From Moorena producens 3L (GTDB lineage: Bacteria; Cyanobacteriota; Cyanobacteriia; Cyanobacteriales; Coleofasciculaceae), in the NCBI RefSeq assembly GCF_000211815.1, contig NZ_GL890840.1, forward strand, positions 18,649 to 82,648: 64,000 nucleotides of DNA. The letters are read 5' to 3'. Below, piece after piece: positions 56,101 to 62,356 of the stretch. Position numbers and translations under genes: made by a program. The stretch's first letter is position 1. Every line of letters begins with the position of its first letter. The notes beneath the pieces were generated by a model. It was given only the letters and a program-made list of their open reading frames with translations. It did no database searches and was not told the DNA's origin.

Positions 56101-56566
56101 GGGCTTTTGCTAATTCTTCTGCTAATTCTTGATTGCTGTTAATCCCCTTGAGGAGTTCTTCAAATGGGTAATCTCGATATAAGGCAGCTTCTTCAACGGT
56201 TTGGCTAACCCGCTTTAAAACTTCTTTCCCACTGATATCACTGCTTTCATCACTGCTTAGATCTGTCCGCAAGGCAATCGGATTAATCCTAACTCCACCC
56301 TTGTGTTCCCCTTCCTGGGAGGTCTTCAACCCCCTGGTTTCTTTTACACTAGTTGCCACAGACCCGATGATGATATCTGCGATGCCCGTATAACGGAGCC
56401 ACATAATTTTCAAGGCGGCCAGGAGGACGGTAAATGGGCTGACCTTGAAGCGATCGCTTAGGGTTTTTAGGTCTTGGTAAAACTCTCTATCCAGCTTGGT
56501 GACTTCTGTTGCTACCTTTACCGATGACACCGATAAACGTGGATAATCTATTGGGATTTCTAACAC
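47108..56566 (-). CDS. Hybrid NRPS/PKS: C'-A-nMT-PCP-KS-AT-KR-ACP-TE
   Basis: A 3152-residue assembly line. Residues 1-250 are the C-terminal half of a condensation domain; the half with HHxxxDG is missing. The adenylation domain (about 265-700, completed at about 1100-1200) is interrupted by an N-methyltransferase (VLEIGCGTGM near 817). Residues read as the specificity code are D-I-L-Q-L-G-M-I-W, glycine-like. PCP Ser is in LGGNSLL (about 1250). KS has TACSTSL (about 1490), and AT has GHSVGEY (about 1969) with HAFH, suggesting malonyl-CoA. There is no DH or ER. KR has GGLGDLG (about 2503) and SYGAAN; ACP has LGLDSLM (about 2805); the thioesterase has GHSFGG (about 2953). Predicted chain: N-methylglycyl, one malonyl extension, beta-hydroxyl, release. 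It starts at a GTG with AGGGGG upstream. Confidence 0.92.
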   Translation of the reverse strand: MLEIPIDYPRLSVSSVKVATEVTKLDREFYQDLKTLSDRFKVSPFTVLLAALKIMWLRYTGIADIIIGSVATSVKETRGLKTSQEGEHKGGVRINPIALRTDLSSDESSDISGKEVLKRVSQTVEEAALYRDYPFEELLKGINSNQELAEELAKAPIFQVMLVWCDQPFPLSQTGISEAELKEISAYTSQCDLVVVAKETEGKLRLSWEYNTELFKSDSIRRMLGHWLSLLEGMIANPEQSISTLPLLTEAERQQLLVEWNDTSADYPQDKCIHQLFEEQAERTPDAVAVVFEQEQLSYRELNQRANQLAHYLQELGVGPEVLVGICVERSSFRAASRTHLMLVGLLAILKAGGAYVPLDPAYPQERLAYMLEDAQAPVLLTHSSLVTNQESLVADKEKLTIVCLDTDWELISQQSQGNTDSGVKPENLAYTIYTSGSTGKPKGVQIPHQSVVNFLTSMAQRPGLRSQDTLVAVTTISFDIAGLELYLPLSVGAKIVLVSREVASSGQLLGKLIKDSDATVMQATPATWYLLLASGWEGIPGLKILCGGEALPSELADQLLSRKASLWNMYGPTEATIWSTVHEVAKGRQSQPGLDAPESIGQPIANTQIYILDAHLQPVPIGVAGELHIGGAGLARGYRNRPDLTKEKFITNPFDQSKSERLYKTGDLARYLPDGKIEFLGRIDHQVKVRGFRIELGEIESVLNRHAGVNQSVVVAQENQGNGVSGGDKRLVAYIVPNPNYQGSEDTDESEAQAIQEQWQELWNLAYSQEATEADPTFNISGWNDSYTGAPIPAAHMREWVEGTVERILSCKPNRVLEIGCGTGMLLFRVAPHCSSYCGVDIAPQALRYIQEQMDKLEGSWSHVELRQGYADKAFEEIEAGAFDTLIINSVVQLFPGIDYLVEVIEIAAKLLKPGGSIFIGDVRSLPLLEAFHASVQLQQAPTSLTKKQLLQRVRKAIVQEGQMAIDPGFFTALGAHLPQISDVQIQLRRGRYQNEMSKFRYDAILHVGKDISPTAEPSWLNWEEAKANGNDNQLSGIQELLVAEQPEVLGIKGVPNGRLSEEIQLLKLLHNGETATVGELRENLQQLKVDAIEPEDWWELSDQLPYTIAINWSDSQTKGCYDVLFQKGTSAPKFPMTRSAGLPWTAYANNPLQGQVASQLEPELRRYLHKNLPDYMVPAGFVTLEEMPLTPNGKVNRRALPAPDRSRPDLATALVRPQSETEQVIAKVWQEVLQLEVVGIKDNFFELGGNSLLLTQVYNKLTGTFGSQLSIVKLFQYPTIQRLAQNLSKVQKEELGLSDRKQKKRRTITGTEIAIIGISGRFPGAKNIDEFWQNLRDGIESISFFAEQELELEDTTLLNQPHYVNAGAVLPGVEKFDASFFGYSAKEAEIMDPQQRIFLECAWEALETSGYNPQTYSGSVGVYAGSGMNTYLINNVHPNRSFSPQRTFLGSALDLQVRLANGKDFLPTRVSYKLNLTGPSVNVQTACSTSLVAVHMACQSLQSGECDIALAGGVAVTVPQKTGYLYQEDMIFSDDGHCRAFDAEAKGTVFGSGVGIVILKLLSKAIEDGDNIQAVIKGSAVNNDGALKVGYTAPSVEGQLEVISSAMAEAEVDASTVTYVETHGTGTALGDPIEIGALSQAFAKSSDKKGGLAEGSLAPYSAEAESFANGGAGSRPFCAIGSVKTNIGHLIEAAGIAGLIKTVLALKHKQIPPTLHFKQANPNIDFENSPFYVNTKLSEWERNGTPRRAGVSSFGMGGTNAHVVLEEAPEQFKIKNAKLKNERPWHVLTLSAKTDQALRELAERYVNYLDGDQDAELGDICFTANTGRKDFNHRLAVVAESKQQLQEQLAAFPPPMVGVVNSQQKPNAIAFLFTGQGSQYVGMGRQLYETQPTFREALDRCDEILRSYLDQSLLEVLYPDSDQSLATDNWSLNQTAYTQPALFAIEYALFQLWKSWGIEPDVVMGHSVGEYVAACVAGVFSLEDGLKLIAERGRLMQALPQDGEMVSLLGSLEQAIAAIKPYEKDVSIAAINGPESIVISGKREAINAVISTLEADGIKTKKLTVSHAFHSPLMEPMLAEFEQVARQISFSSPQIKLVSNVTGKVATEEIATPGYWCRHILQPVQFAASMNSFEQQGVEVLLEIGPKPILLGMGRDCLPEHQGLWLPSLRPQQDDWQQLLTSLGQLYVQGVSVDWFGFDIDYGRCREQLPTYPFQRQHYWVEAPDWYRQGVLPHPNGNGNGNGNGNGKTSHHEALPKTPENSLENCLYQVEWRIKELQSSALLKPKNWLIFTNSQGVGQQLVALLQSQDQGCTVVFPGKEYEQIAEHKFRIDPANPQHYQQLWEKISNIDGVVHLWSLDSSLDLELASRISCGSTLYLIQTLLKQDGKPPRLWFATRGAQAVGANPAVPGVAQSPLWGMGKVIGLEYPEFNSVLVDLDPNPAVDEIQTLWAEIQSEDKEDQVAFRNQARYVARLVSRSPVVETNKPLVFHNDRSYLITGGLGDLGLLVAQWMVEQGAKNLVLVGRSSPKPAIEHKLRKLENLGARVVVAQADVSNAGQVTELLTKIEQSSFPLGGIVHCAGVVEFSGLSQQDWQRFAQVLVAKVQGTWNLHALTQNQPLDFFVCFSSISSLLGSHGLGSYGAANAFLDSIAAHRQALGLPALTVNWGPWGEIGMGAKLSTDHQGRIAAWGLANVAPKQGLFALEQLLQQDLAQVGVMSVDWQKWLRQFHSLPPFYEDVAPNTTVNTTVRETNLDFKTELEAVPANQRRDLLVERVRTQIAKTLGLSSPDQIELGQRLIDLGLDSLMAVELRNHLQSSVGCSLRSTLVFDYPTIEAMVDYLSQEVFADLDSPSLATQNNSTGTDSFLSTLVPIQPQGSKPPLFLVSGILGNVFDFQQLARNLDSEQPLYGLRTLGLEEDFQPYTRMADIAAHHIKAIQALQPNGPYLLGGHSFGGKVAFEMAQQLRNQGQEVSMLAIVDVQVEIPEPEKDVVNWDNAKFIAELATIYGGLLGQNLDISREALQFISSEEQLNYFMERLKKTGQMLSKTDLSRIFEVYKANTQASASYLPQKIDRTPITFFRASEVGALGDYLPNQLTTLKDPTWGWDRLSAQPLEFHVVPGNHFSMVTEPHISVLAQQLQYCLDKAQARLG
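49818..49855. repeat. Hexamer microsatellite coding a Gly-Asn linker
   Basis: Six to seven tandem TTACCA/TTACCG units on the plus strand encode alternating Gly-Asn in the PKS, between the acyltransferase and the ketoreductase region (about residues 2237-2249). In frame, low complexity, and a likely site of length variation. Confidence 0.85.
51533..51610 (-). repeat. In-frame 78-bp palindromic insertion in the ketosynthase
   Basis: Between DKKG and FCAIGSVKTN of the KS domain, where related ketosynthases continue directly, there are 26 extra residues. The DNA contains the palindrome CTCCGCTGAGGCGGAG and other GC-rich repeats seen elsewhere in the window. The insertion keeps the reading frame. 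It lies in a surface loop just before the second active-site histidine. Confidence 0.7.
55551..55580 (-). repeat. In-frame ~30-bp palindromic insertion in the adenylation domain
   Basis: Between VGICVERS and LVGLLAILKAGG, where A domains normally have three or four residues, about 9-10 extra residues (SFRAASRTH-like) are encoded by DNA carrying the inverted pair GCGAAGC/GCTTCGC. The frame is maintained. It lies near the A2/A3 core region. Confidence 0.65.
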
Positions 56567-56651
56567 TGCTAAACCCCCTGAGAGCCTTTGCTGCCAGTAG
56601 GTTCTTTGTTCGGTTAGATTGATTTTGGTTCAATCGTTGTCCCTGTAACCA
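56567..56651 (-). pseudogene. Decayed upstream continuation of the condensation domain
   Basis: Immediately upstream of the GTG start, the same frame still reads LTEQRTYWQQRLSGGLA, a normal condensation-domain sequence, back to a stop near 56630. In a shifted frame further upstream, WLQGQRLNQNQSN (56651-56612) continues the same domain. Beyond that no condensation-domain sequence is found. The gene therefore once extended further 5' and has lost its N-terminal part. Confidence 0.75.
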
Positions 56652-57423
56652 TTACACAATCCCAAGTTTTTCAAACACTAGATACCTTAAACGATAATCA
56701 GAGATAAATCAAGGGTGAGCTGCTGAAAACTACTCTCAACTCCTTAACTGATAGTAGGGCTGTGACATTGCTCGTCCAAGATAGATGGGGAGATGGGGCG
56801 ATTGTTATTAAGGGGAATTATCGGGACATGATATTACTCATTAGGTTGAAGCCAAACCGGGAATAGTTTCTAGTTTAGCTGGCTGTTTGGTCGATAATTA
56901 GTTATAATTAAAAACTTTTACTTTTTCCCTTTGACCCTGTTATCAACGGTGAACAGGAATTTTGGGATGCTCTGTAGGAGCTGCGAAGCGAAGGCTAATT
57001 TCTGGTCAATAAATCTGTCCTAATCGTTTCTAAGAGGGGTAAAACAGTGCTGCTCGGATAGTATAGCACTACGCATTAAGGTGTTTGACATTGATCAAAG
57101 CTGACAAAGTGCGACCCGTGGCGAATTAAATTCTTAATGCGGAAAGCGCACCTAAGCTAATGCACGTCAACTTTTGCCTCTTGCCTGTTGCCTCTTGCCT
57201 TGCGCGTAGCGCTATACCGACCGATAATTTTGACCTTCGCGCAAGCCTGTGCGCCTTAGCTCACCTTAAACTTTACCCCAGTAATAAGGGAGAGAGGGCT
57301 TATTGCCATCAACCCTGCCAAGGATTATCCCACAGTCAATCAATTCCCTTGTTTCGAACTTACTAGACGAGTTAAACTATTAAAGTTCCTGTTCTACCGT
57401 AAGCTATTAGATAAAATCCGAGT
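56652..57423. other. Intergenic region upstream of the biosynthetic cluster
   Basis: About 770 bp between the truncated NRPS and the divergent two-gene ATPase unit. It contains short GC-rich palindromic motifs (GCTGCGAAGCGAAGGC near 56983, GCGCGTAGCGC near 57201) but no gene, RNA or transposase remnant that I recognise. The promoters of both divergent units must lie here or just inside. Confidence 0.55.
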
Positions 57424-57852
57424 ATGATACATGCTGGTGTAAGTGAATTAAAACAAGCTTTTCATAAGCATCTTGCAGCTCATACCTCTGTTACTGGTTC
57501 TTCTTCCTATCTTTTGCTGTTTTATGCTGCGGAATGTGGACTCAAGAGTATTTGCTTGAGAAGAAACAACTTACGAACCACAAAATCCTTTCAAGATCCG
57601 ATAAAAAACCATGGTCATAACTTAGATAGCTGGTGTAAAGAGCTGAGAATTTCTGCTAGTCAACTTACTGTTAAAACCCAAACTAAAAATAAGTCAACTC
57701 CTTCCTTTCGTATTGCCTGTGATGATTCTATTCAAGATATCGGAAAAGCTCATCAAGTTTGGCGATATGGCATTACCATAAAGAAAGAAGATGAAGAACA
57801 CGTAATCGAGTGGCTCCATCAGCTTTGTAATTGGATTAAAGAGAATATATAA
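57424..57852 (+). CDS. HEPN-like small protein, partner of KGGVGR ATPase
   Basis: A 142-residue, mostly helical protein. The stretch SSYLLLFYAAECGLKSICLR followed by a basic turn and KNHGHNLDSWCKEL matches the general HEPN pattern (an alpha-helical bundle with an H-(D/N)-L motif). A canonical RX4-6H ribonuclease motif is not obvious, so it may be a non-catalytic member. Its stop is two bases from the start of the ATPase gene, so the pair is translationally coupled. The function is unknown; a role with the ATPase in defence or stress signalling is a guess from gene organisation. Confidence 0.6.
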   Translation: MIHAGVSELKQAFHKHLAAHTSVTGSSSYLLLFYAAECGLKSICLRRNNLRTTKSFQDPIKNHGHNLDSWCKELRISASQLTVKTQTKNKSTPSFRIACDDSIQDIGKAHQVWRYGITIKKEDEEHVIEWLHQLCNWIKENI

Positions 57853-57854
57853 CG

Positions 57855-60503
57855 ATGATTCCATCAGATATTCGACTGTACACCTGGGTAGATGTAGAAG
57901 AAGTATTGTTGCGATCGCAAGAGCAAGAGCAATGGCCAAAAGACTTAGTTTGGGCTAGAGGGTATTGGGATGAATTAGTTCTCGGTATTCGTCCTGGTAC
58001 TCAAAGCTCAATCAAAACATGGCTTCAGGAAGTCTACGAACCTCGATTCCAAGATAATGGCCAACAGGGTAATGATTGTATTATCCTCGAAAGTGCCGAG
58101 GGCAATCAGCGCACCTTACCGATTATTTTAGAAGAAACAGAGGAAGAACCCCCAACTCCTAAACTTATCCCCAATCTAGCTAGACCTACTGTTATTTGGC
58201 AACGAACTGAGAAGCTTCAAGCACCGGATATCTTCCCAGATGATTTACCTCCAGTGCTTGCCTTTCATTCTTTTAAAGGTGGTGTGGGTCGAACGACTCA
58301 TGCTCTGGCCCTAGCACAAGCTTTAATCAACGCCAAGCAAAAAGTTCTTTTGATTGATGGCGATTTAGAGGCTCCTGGAATTAGTTGGTTATTAGAATCT
58401 AGGCTGCCTTATCCTCCTATTTGTTTCGCCGATATTATTGCCTTAATTCATGGAGACCCTTCTCCAGACGCAGAGCAAACCATTGACTTAGCAACCCAAA
58501 AACTTCAAAATGCTTTAGTAGACGGAATCTATATATTACCTTCCTTTCGTGTTAATAGCCGATTGATTGGTTTAGCCATTAAGCCAGAACATCTAATTAA
58601 AGGCCATAAAAATCCTTTTATATTGACAGATAGTTTAGCTCGTCTCGGCAAAGCCTTAGGAGTAAATGTTGTTTTAGTAGATTTGCGAGCAGGACTCTCG
58701 GAATTAGCAGCAGGATTAATTTTAGATCCGCGAGTCTATCGGATCTTTGTCTCTACGTTAAGCGGACAATCTATCAGCGGAACTGGGAGGCTTTTAGAAT
58801 TAATTGCTAAACTAGCACCCTCGACACGAGATAAAGACCCTTACCCTGCTTTTATTTTGACTAAAGTTCCTCAAGATGAAACAGCTGAAAATTTAATTAT
58901 CGAATCAGAACAAACACTTTTAGAAGCCATTAAAACCTTGCTAGGGGAAGATAGTGAACCAATTAGAATTACCACCCCATTTACTGAAAGGTTACAAATT
59001 TTGTCTAATTCTTGGCAAGAGGTTTGGCAGCACTTGGGAACTTCTCAATTGATTGATTTACTACATCCTTTATTAGAATGGCTGCCTGATAATTTAAATA
59101 AATCCAATCCACCAGATGAACCTTTAAGTTTATTAAAGTCTCAAAGAGAAAGCTTGAGAGATATAGCCGAAAAAATGATTTATGCAGAGCATGCTGAAAC
59201 TGAAGATTTTCTAGTTACTGAATCTTTGGCAAATTTAGCTAATAATTATCGAAACCAGATTCCAATCACTGTCGTTATTGGAGCCAAGGGTTCGGGTAAA
59301 ACTTATACGTTTATGCAAATTATACGCAGAAAAGAATGGCAAAAATTTGGAGAAGATGTAGGAGTAAGTAATGTAGATAGCACAGCCTTTATAGCACCAA
59401 TTATCGCTTCAACTAATCTCAATAATAAAGCAAAAGAAATAGTAGATGACGTCCGGAAATATTGTGCTGAACAGATAGGGTTGACACCTCCCGTCAATGA
59501 CAGTGAGATTAAAGACTATATTCGAGAAGGATGTCAACAGAATTTACATGAAGGTCAATGGCGCGATCGCTGGTTGGATGTCATTGCCAAGAGTCTAGGT
59601 ATGACAGGTAAAGGTCGCGATTTACCTAAGTATCTAGCTGATAATAAACAAAAAATAGTAGCTGTAATTGACGGCTTGGAGGACTTATTTCAAGAATTTG
59701 CTCAGGATAAAGCTCAACAAACTGCTTTACGAGCGTTATTGCAAGATGTCCCTCAATGGCTGGAACAACAACCCTTTCGTGGTTTAGGAATTATTATTTT
59801 TGTCAGACAAGATATTTTCAAGGCTTCTGTCCGTCAAAATTCCGGTCAAATGATGTATCGCTATCAGCCTTATGGGTTAAGGTGGAATGAAGAAAGCGTA
59901 TTGAGATTAGTTGCTTGGGTTGCCAATAAAGCTAAGATTTGGTTAAACTTAAATCCAGACGAGCTTCAAGATATGAATGAAGCAGAACTTACGGAAAGTC
60001 TAAGACCCTTGTGGGGCAAAAACCTAGGAAACGATCGCTCTAGACAAGCACGTTCTGCTCCGTTTGTCATTGCCGCATTATCTGACTACAATGGACAAAT
60101 TCAGTCTAGGGATGTCGTGCGTTTTCTTAAAATTGCGGCAGGACAATCCATTGATGATGATTATTGGCAAGACCGAATTCTAGTTCCCAAAGCAATTCGA
60201 GGTTGTTTGGATGAATGCAGCCAAGAAAAAATTACAGAAATAGAGCTAGAAAATGAACCGTTAAAAAGAGTATTTAATAAATTACGTCAATTATCAGCAG
60301 ATAATAAAAAAAACCCTTTTCAACTAGAAAATATTGGCTTATCTCCAGAAGACATTAGCCTCCTTAAAGAAAATGGAGTCATTATCGCTGACGGCGATAA
60401 GTATTACGTTTCAGAAATCTTTCGTTTAGGATTAGGGTTTTCCCAAAATGTTGGCAGACCAAAAATTATGGCTTTAGCTCGTCGAGCTGGACAAGGAATC
60501 TAG
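57855..60503 (+). CDS. Double-P-loop ATPase with KGGVGR deviant Walker A motif
   Basis: An 882-residue protein. Residues 1-130 form an N-terminal domain I do not recognise. Residues about 135-400 are a ParA/MinD-like SIMIBI ATPase with the deviant Walker A FKGGVGRTTHALALAQAL (about 140) and the LIDGDLEAPG switch motif. Residues about 465-720 are a second, AAA/STAND-like ATPase with Walker A VVIGAKGSGKTYT (about 476) and Walker B AVIDGLEDLF (about 602). The C-terminal 150 residues look like winged-helix DNA- or protein-binding segments. It is coupled to the HEPN-like gene upstream and is A/T-richer than the biosynthetic genes, consistent with transfer. It is the largest gene here of unknown role. 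Confidence 0.75.
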   Translation: MIPSDIRLYTWVDVEEVLLRSQEQEQWPKDLVWARGYWDELVLGIRPGTQSSIKTWLQEVYEPRFQDNGQQGNDCIILESAEGNQRTLPIILEETEEEPPTPKLIPNLARPTVIWQRTEKLQAPDIFPDDLPPVLAFHSFKGGVGRTTHALALAQALINAKQKVLLIDGDLEAPGISWLLESRLPYPPICFADIIALIHGDPSPDAEQTIDLATQKLQNALVDGIYILPSFRVNSRLIGLAIKPEHLIKGHKNPFILTDSLARLGKALGVNVVLVDLRAGLSELAAGLILDPRVYRIFVSTLSGQSISGTGRLLELIAKLAPSTRDKDPYPAFILTKVPQDETAENLIIESEQTLLEAIKTLLGEDSEPIRITTPFTERLQILSNSWQEVWQHLGTSQLIDLLHPLLEWLPDNLNKSNPPDEPLSLLKSQRESLRDIAEKMIYAEHAETEDFLVTESLANLANNYRNQIPITVVIGAKGSGKTYTFMQIIRRKEWQKFGEDVGVSNVDSTAFIAPIIASTNLNNKAKEIVDDVRKYCAEQIGLTPPVNDSEIKDYIREGCQQNLHEGQWRDRWLDVIAKSLGMTGKGRDLPKYLADNKQKIVAVIDGLEDLFQEFAQDKAQQTALRALLQDVPQWLEQQPFRGLGIIIFVRQDIFKASVRQNSGQMMYRYQPYGLRWNEESVLRLVAWVANKAKIWLNLNPDELQDMNEAELTESLRPLWGKNLGNDRSRQARSAPFVIAALSDYNGQIQSRDVVRFLKIAAGQSIDDDYWQDRILVPKAIRGCLDECSQEKITEIELENEPLKRVFNKLRQLSADNKKNPFQLENIGLSPEDISLLKENGVIIADGDKYYVSEIFRLGLGFSQNVGRPKIMALARRAGQGI

Positions 60504-60706
60504 ATGATGCTTATTAAGGGATTATTTACCGCTCCCCTCCTTAAAAGAAGGTGATTGAAACGGTTAAGGGAGCAGGGCTGTTTCAAAATTCAATAAATTA
60601 GAGCGAGAGAGGGGAATAGGTTAAACGCATTGGTTCAATAAACTATGAACCCTAACGAATAAACACTCTTCCCCAGACTCTTGCTTTACGAACTAGGCTC
60701 TCACAA

Positions 60707-61720
60707 CTAATTCGACCATTTTTGGGCAACTAACTCAGCCAAATCTACAACCCGCTGAGAGTAACCCCACTCATTGTCATACCAGGCAACAACCTTAACC
60801 ATATCGCCACCCATGACCATAGTTAAGCTAGAATCCACAATTGAGGAAGCATCATGACCCCTGTAATCACAGGAAACAAGAGGTTCGTCGCCGTAAGCCA
60901 AAATTCCCTTGAGTGGGCCTTCAGCTGCTTCTTTGAGCACTTGATTGACCTGCTCAGCAATGGTACTTTTCTCCACTTGAACCACCAAGTCAACGATAGA
61001 CACATTAGGAGTTGGCACCCGCAGAGCAATACCATTGAGTTTCCCTTTCAGTTCAGGAATCACTAGGGCTACCGCTTTGGCCGCACCAGTAGAGGTAGGG
61101 ACAATGTTGAGCGCTGCTGCCCGAGCCCGACGTACATCCCGGTGGCTCGCATCAAGAAGCCGCTGGTCCCCCGTGTAGCTGTGGGTTGTGGTCATTGTCC
61201 CTTTGATAATGCCAAACTGCTCATGCAGTACTTTGGCAAAGGGAGCTAGACAGTTGGTAGTACAGCTAGCATTGCTAATCACGTTATTTCCTTCGTCGGT
61301 GTAGTCTTCGTGATTAACACCCATGACATAGGTGGGGACGTCGCCTTGGCCAGGAGCAGTGATTAGCACTTTCTTAGCACCAGCAGCTATATGCTTGCCA
61401 GCTCCATCCTGATCTCGGAAGACACCAGTGGCTTCGATAACTAGGTCAACACCCCAAGAGTCCCAGGGCAAGTTCAAGGGGTTCCGGTCGGATACACACT
61501 TGACAGTTTTTCCATTAGCTGTGATGGAATTTTGATCACAACTGATATCTGCATCAAGTTTGCCCAGCATTGAGTCGTATTTGAGCAGATGGGCATTTGT
61601 CTTGGGATCAGAGGTATCATTGATTCCCACTATCTCTAACTGGCTATTCTCCCGAGTCAGCCAGCATCTCATAAAGTTGCGTCCGATGCGTCCAAAACCA
61701 TTGATCGCTACTCTAATCAC
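60707..61720 (-). CDS. gap2: Glyceraldehyde-3-phosphate dehydrogenase (Gap2 type)
   Basis: A 337-residue enzyme that reduces 1,3-bisphosphoglycerate in the Calvin cycle and also serves gluconeogenesis. The NAD(P)-binding start RVAINGFGRIGRNFMRCWL, the catalytic cysteine in SNASCTTNCLAP, and the substrate-binding THSYTGDQRLLDASHRDVRRARAAA region are present. The latter, together with the LNDTSD-like NAD(P) discrimination stretch (INDTSDPKTN), fits the plastid-type Gap2 of cyanobacteria. I start it at GTG 61720 (with AGAGGG upstream) rather than at a TTG 24 bases earlier. A weak stem (CCTTAAAAGAAGG, near 60538) in the downstream gap may end its transcript or that of the convergent ATPase. Confidence 0.94.
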   Translation of the reverse strand: MIRVAINGFGRIGRNFMRCWLTRENSQLEIVGINDTSDPKTNAHLLKYDSMLGKLDADISCDQNSITANGKTVKCVSDRNPLNLPWDSWGVDLVIEATGVFRDQDGAGKHIAAGAKKVLITAPGQGDVPTYVMGVNHEDYTDEGNNVISNASCTTNCLAPFAKVLHEQFGIIKGTMTTTHSYTGDQRLLDASHRDVRRARAAALNIVPTSTGAAKAVALVIPELKGKLNGIALRVPTPNVSIVDLVVQVEKSTIAEQVNQVLKEAAEGPLKGILAYGDEPLVSCDYRGHDASSIVDSSLTMVMGGDMVKVVAWYDNEWGYSQRVVDLAELVAQKWSN

Positions 61721-62356
61721 TGCTTCTTGCCCTCTGTAATTCAAAGTAAATATTTTCTTAATGATTCTAATAATATCGCAAAGGTTGAAACAATTTGAAA
61801 CTTTTACTGAATTAATGTGGTGTGATGTACTCGTTTTGAAGCCAGATGGGTATACTTATCTCCAAAGCTGGAGGTTTTGGGAGCAGAGTCTCCTCTGGGG
61901 ATGGCACAGATCTGACAGATCTCAATATTGCCTCGGCAACCTGATTTTACTCACGCCATGTCTGAATGCAGTCGCTCCCAAAGCCCCTCTCCCCTAACCA
62001 GTCTCAACCGATTAGTTTGGTATGTAAGTCCTAACCCTCATGGTTGGGAGTCATACGGATAAACCCAAAAATCACCACTAGCTCTGTTCTAGTGCTATTT
62101 TATGGGTGTTTATGGGTCTTGGGACGTTTTTCCGGATTGAGAACTCTTGTTGACGTGTAATATATACGACAATCTAGGTACTCAAAAATCAGTTATGTAA
62201 CAGTTACGTTATCAAACTTAAGGTATTATTCCCCGGTTTGACAGTACAGATGTACTTATTTACCAAAAATTATTCCTGGATATGTATTTTTCCTGATATG
62301 ATAGCGCGTGTTATTGGCAAATTAGGCGTGTGCGGTGTGGTGTGTAAGGAGTTAAA
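61721..62356. other. Intergenic region between gap2 and murC
   Basis: About 635 bp between divergent genes. It carries a fragment of a dispersed palindrome (ATGCAGTCGCTCCCAAAGCC near 61970) and A/T-rich DNA with possible promoter boxes (TTGACG near 62151, TTGACA near 62238), none certain. Short open frames are unconvincing. Promoters for gap2 and murC are expected here. Confidence 0.5.

Noticed and set aside
61761..61997. Plus-strand ORF upstream of murC
   Set aside because: No ribosome-binding site, atypical composition, and it contains part of a dispersed palindrome; not credible as a gene.
62238..62260. Possible NtcA site in front of murC
   Set aside because: GTACAGATGTAC has six, not eight, bases between GTA and TAC, and there is no properly placed -10 box.
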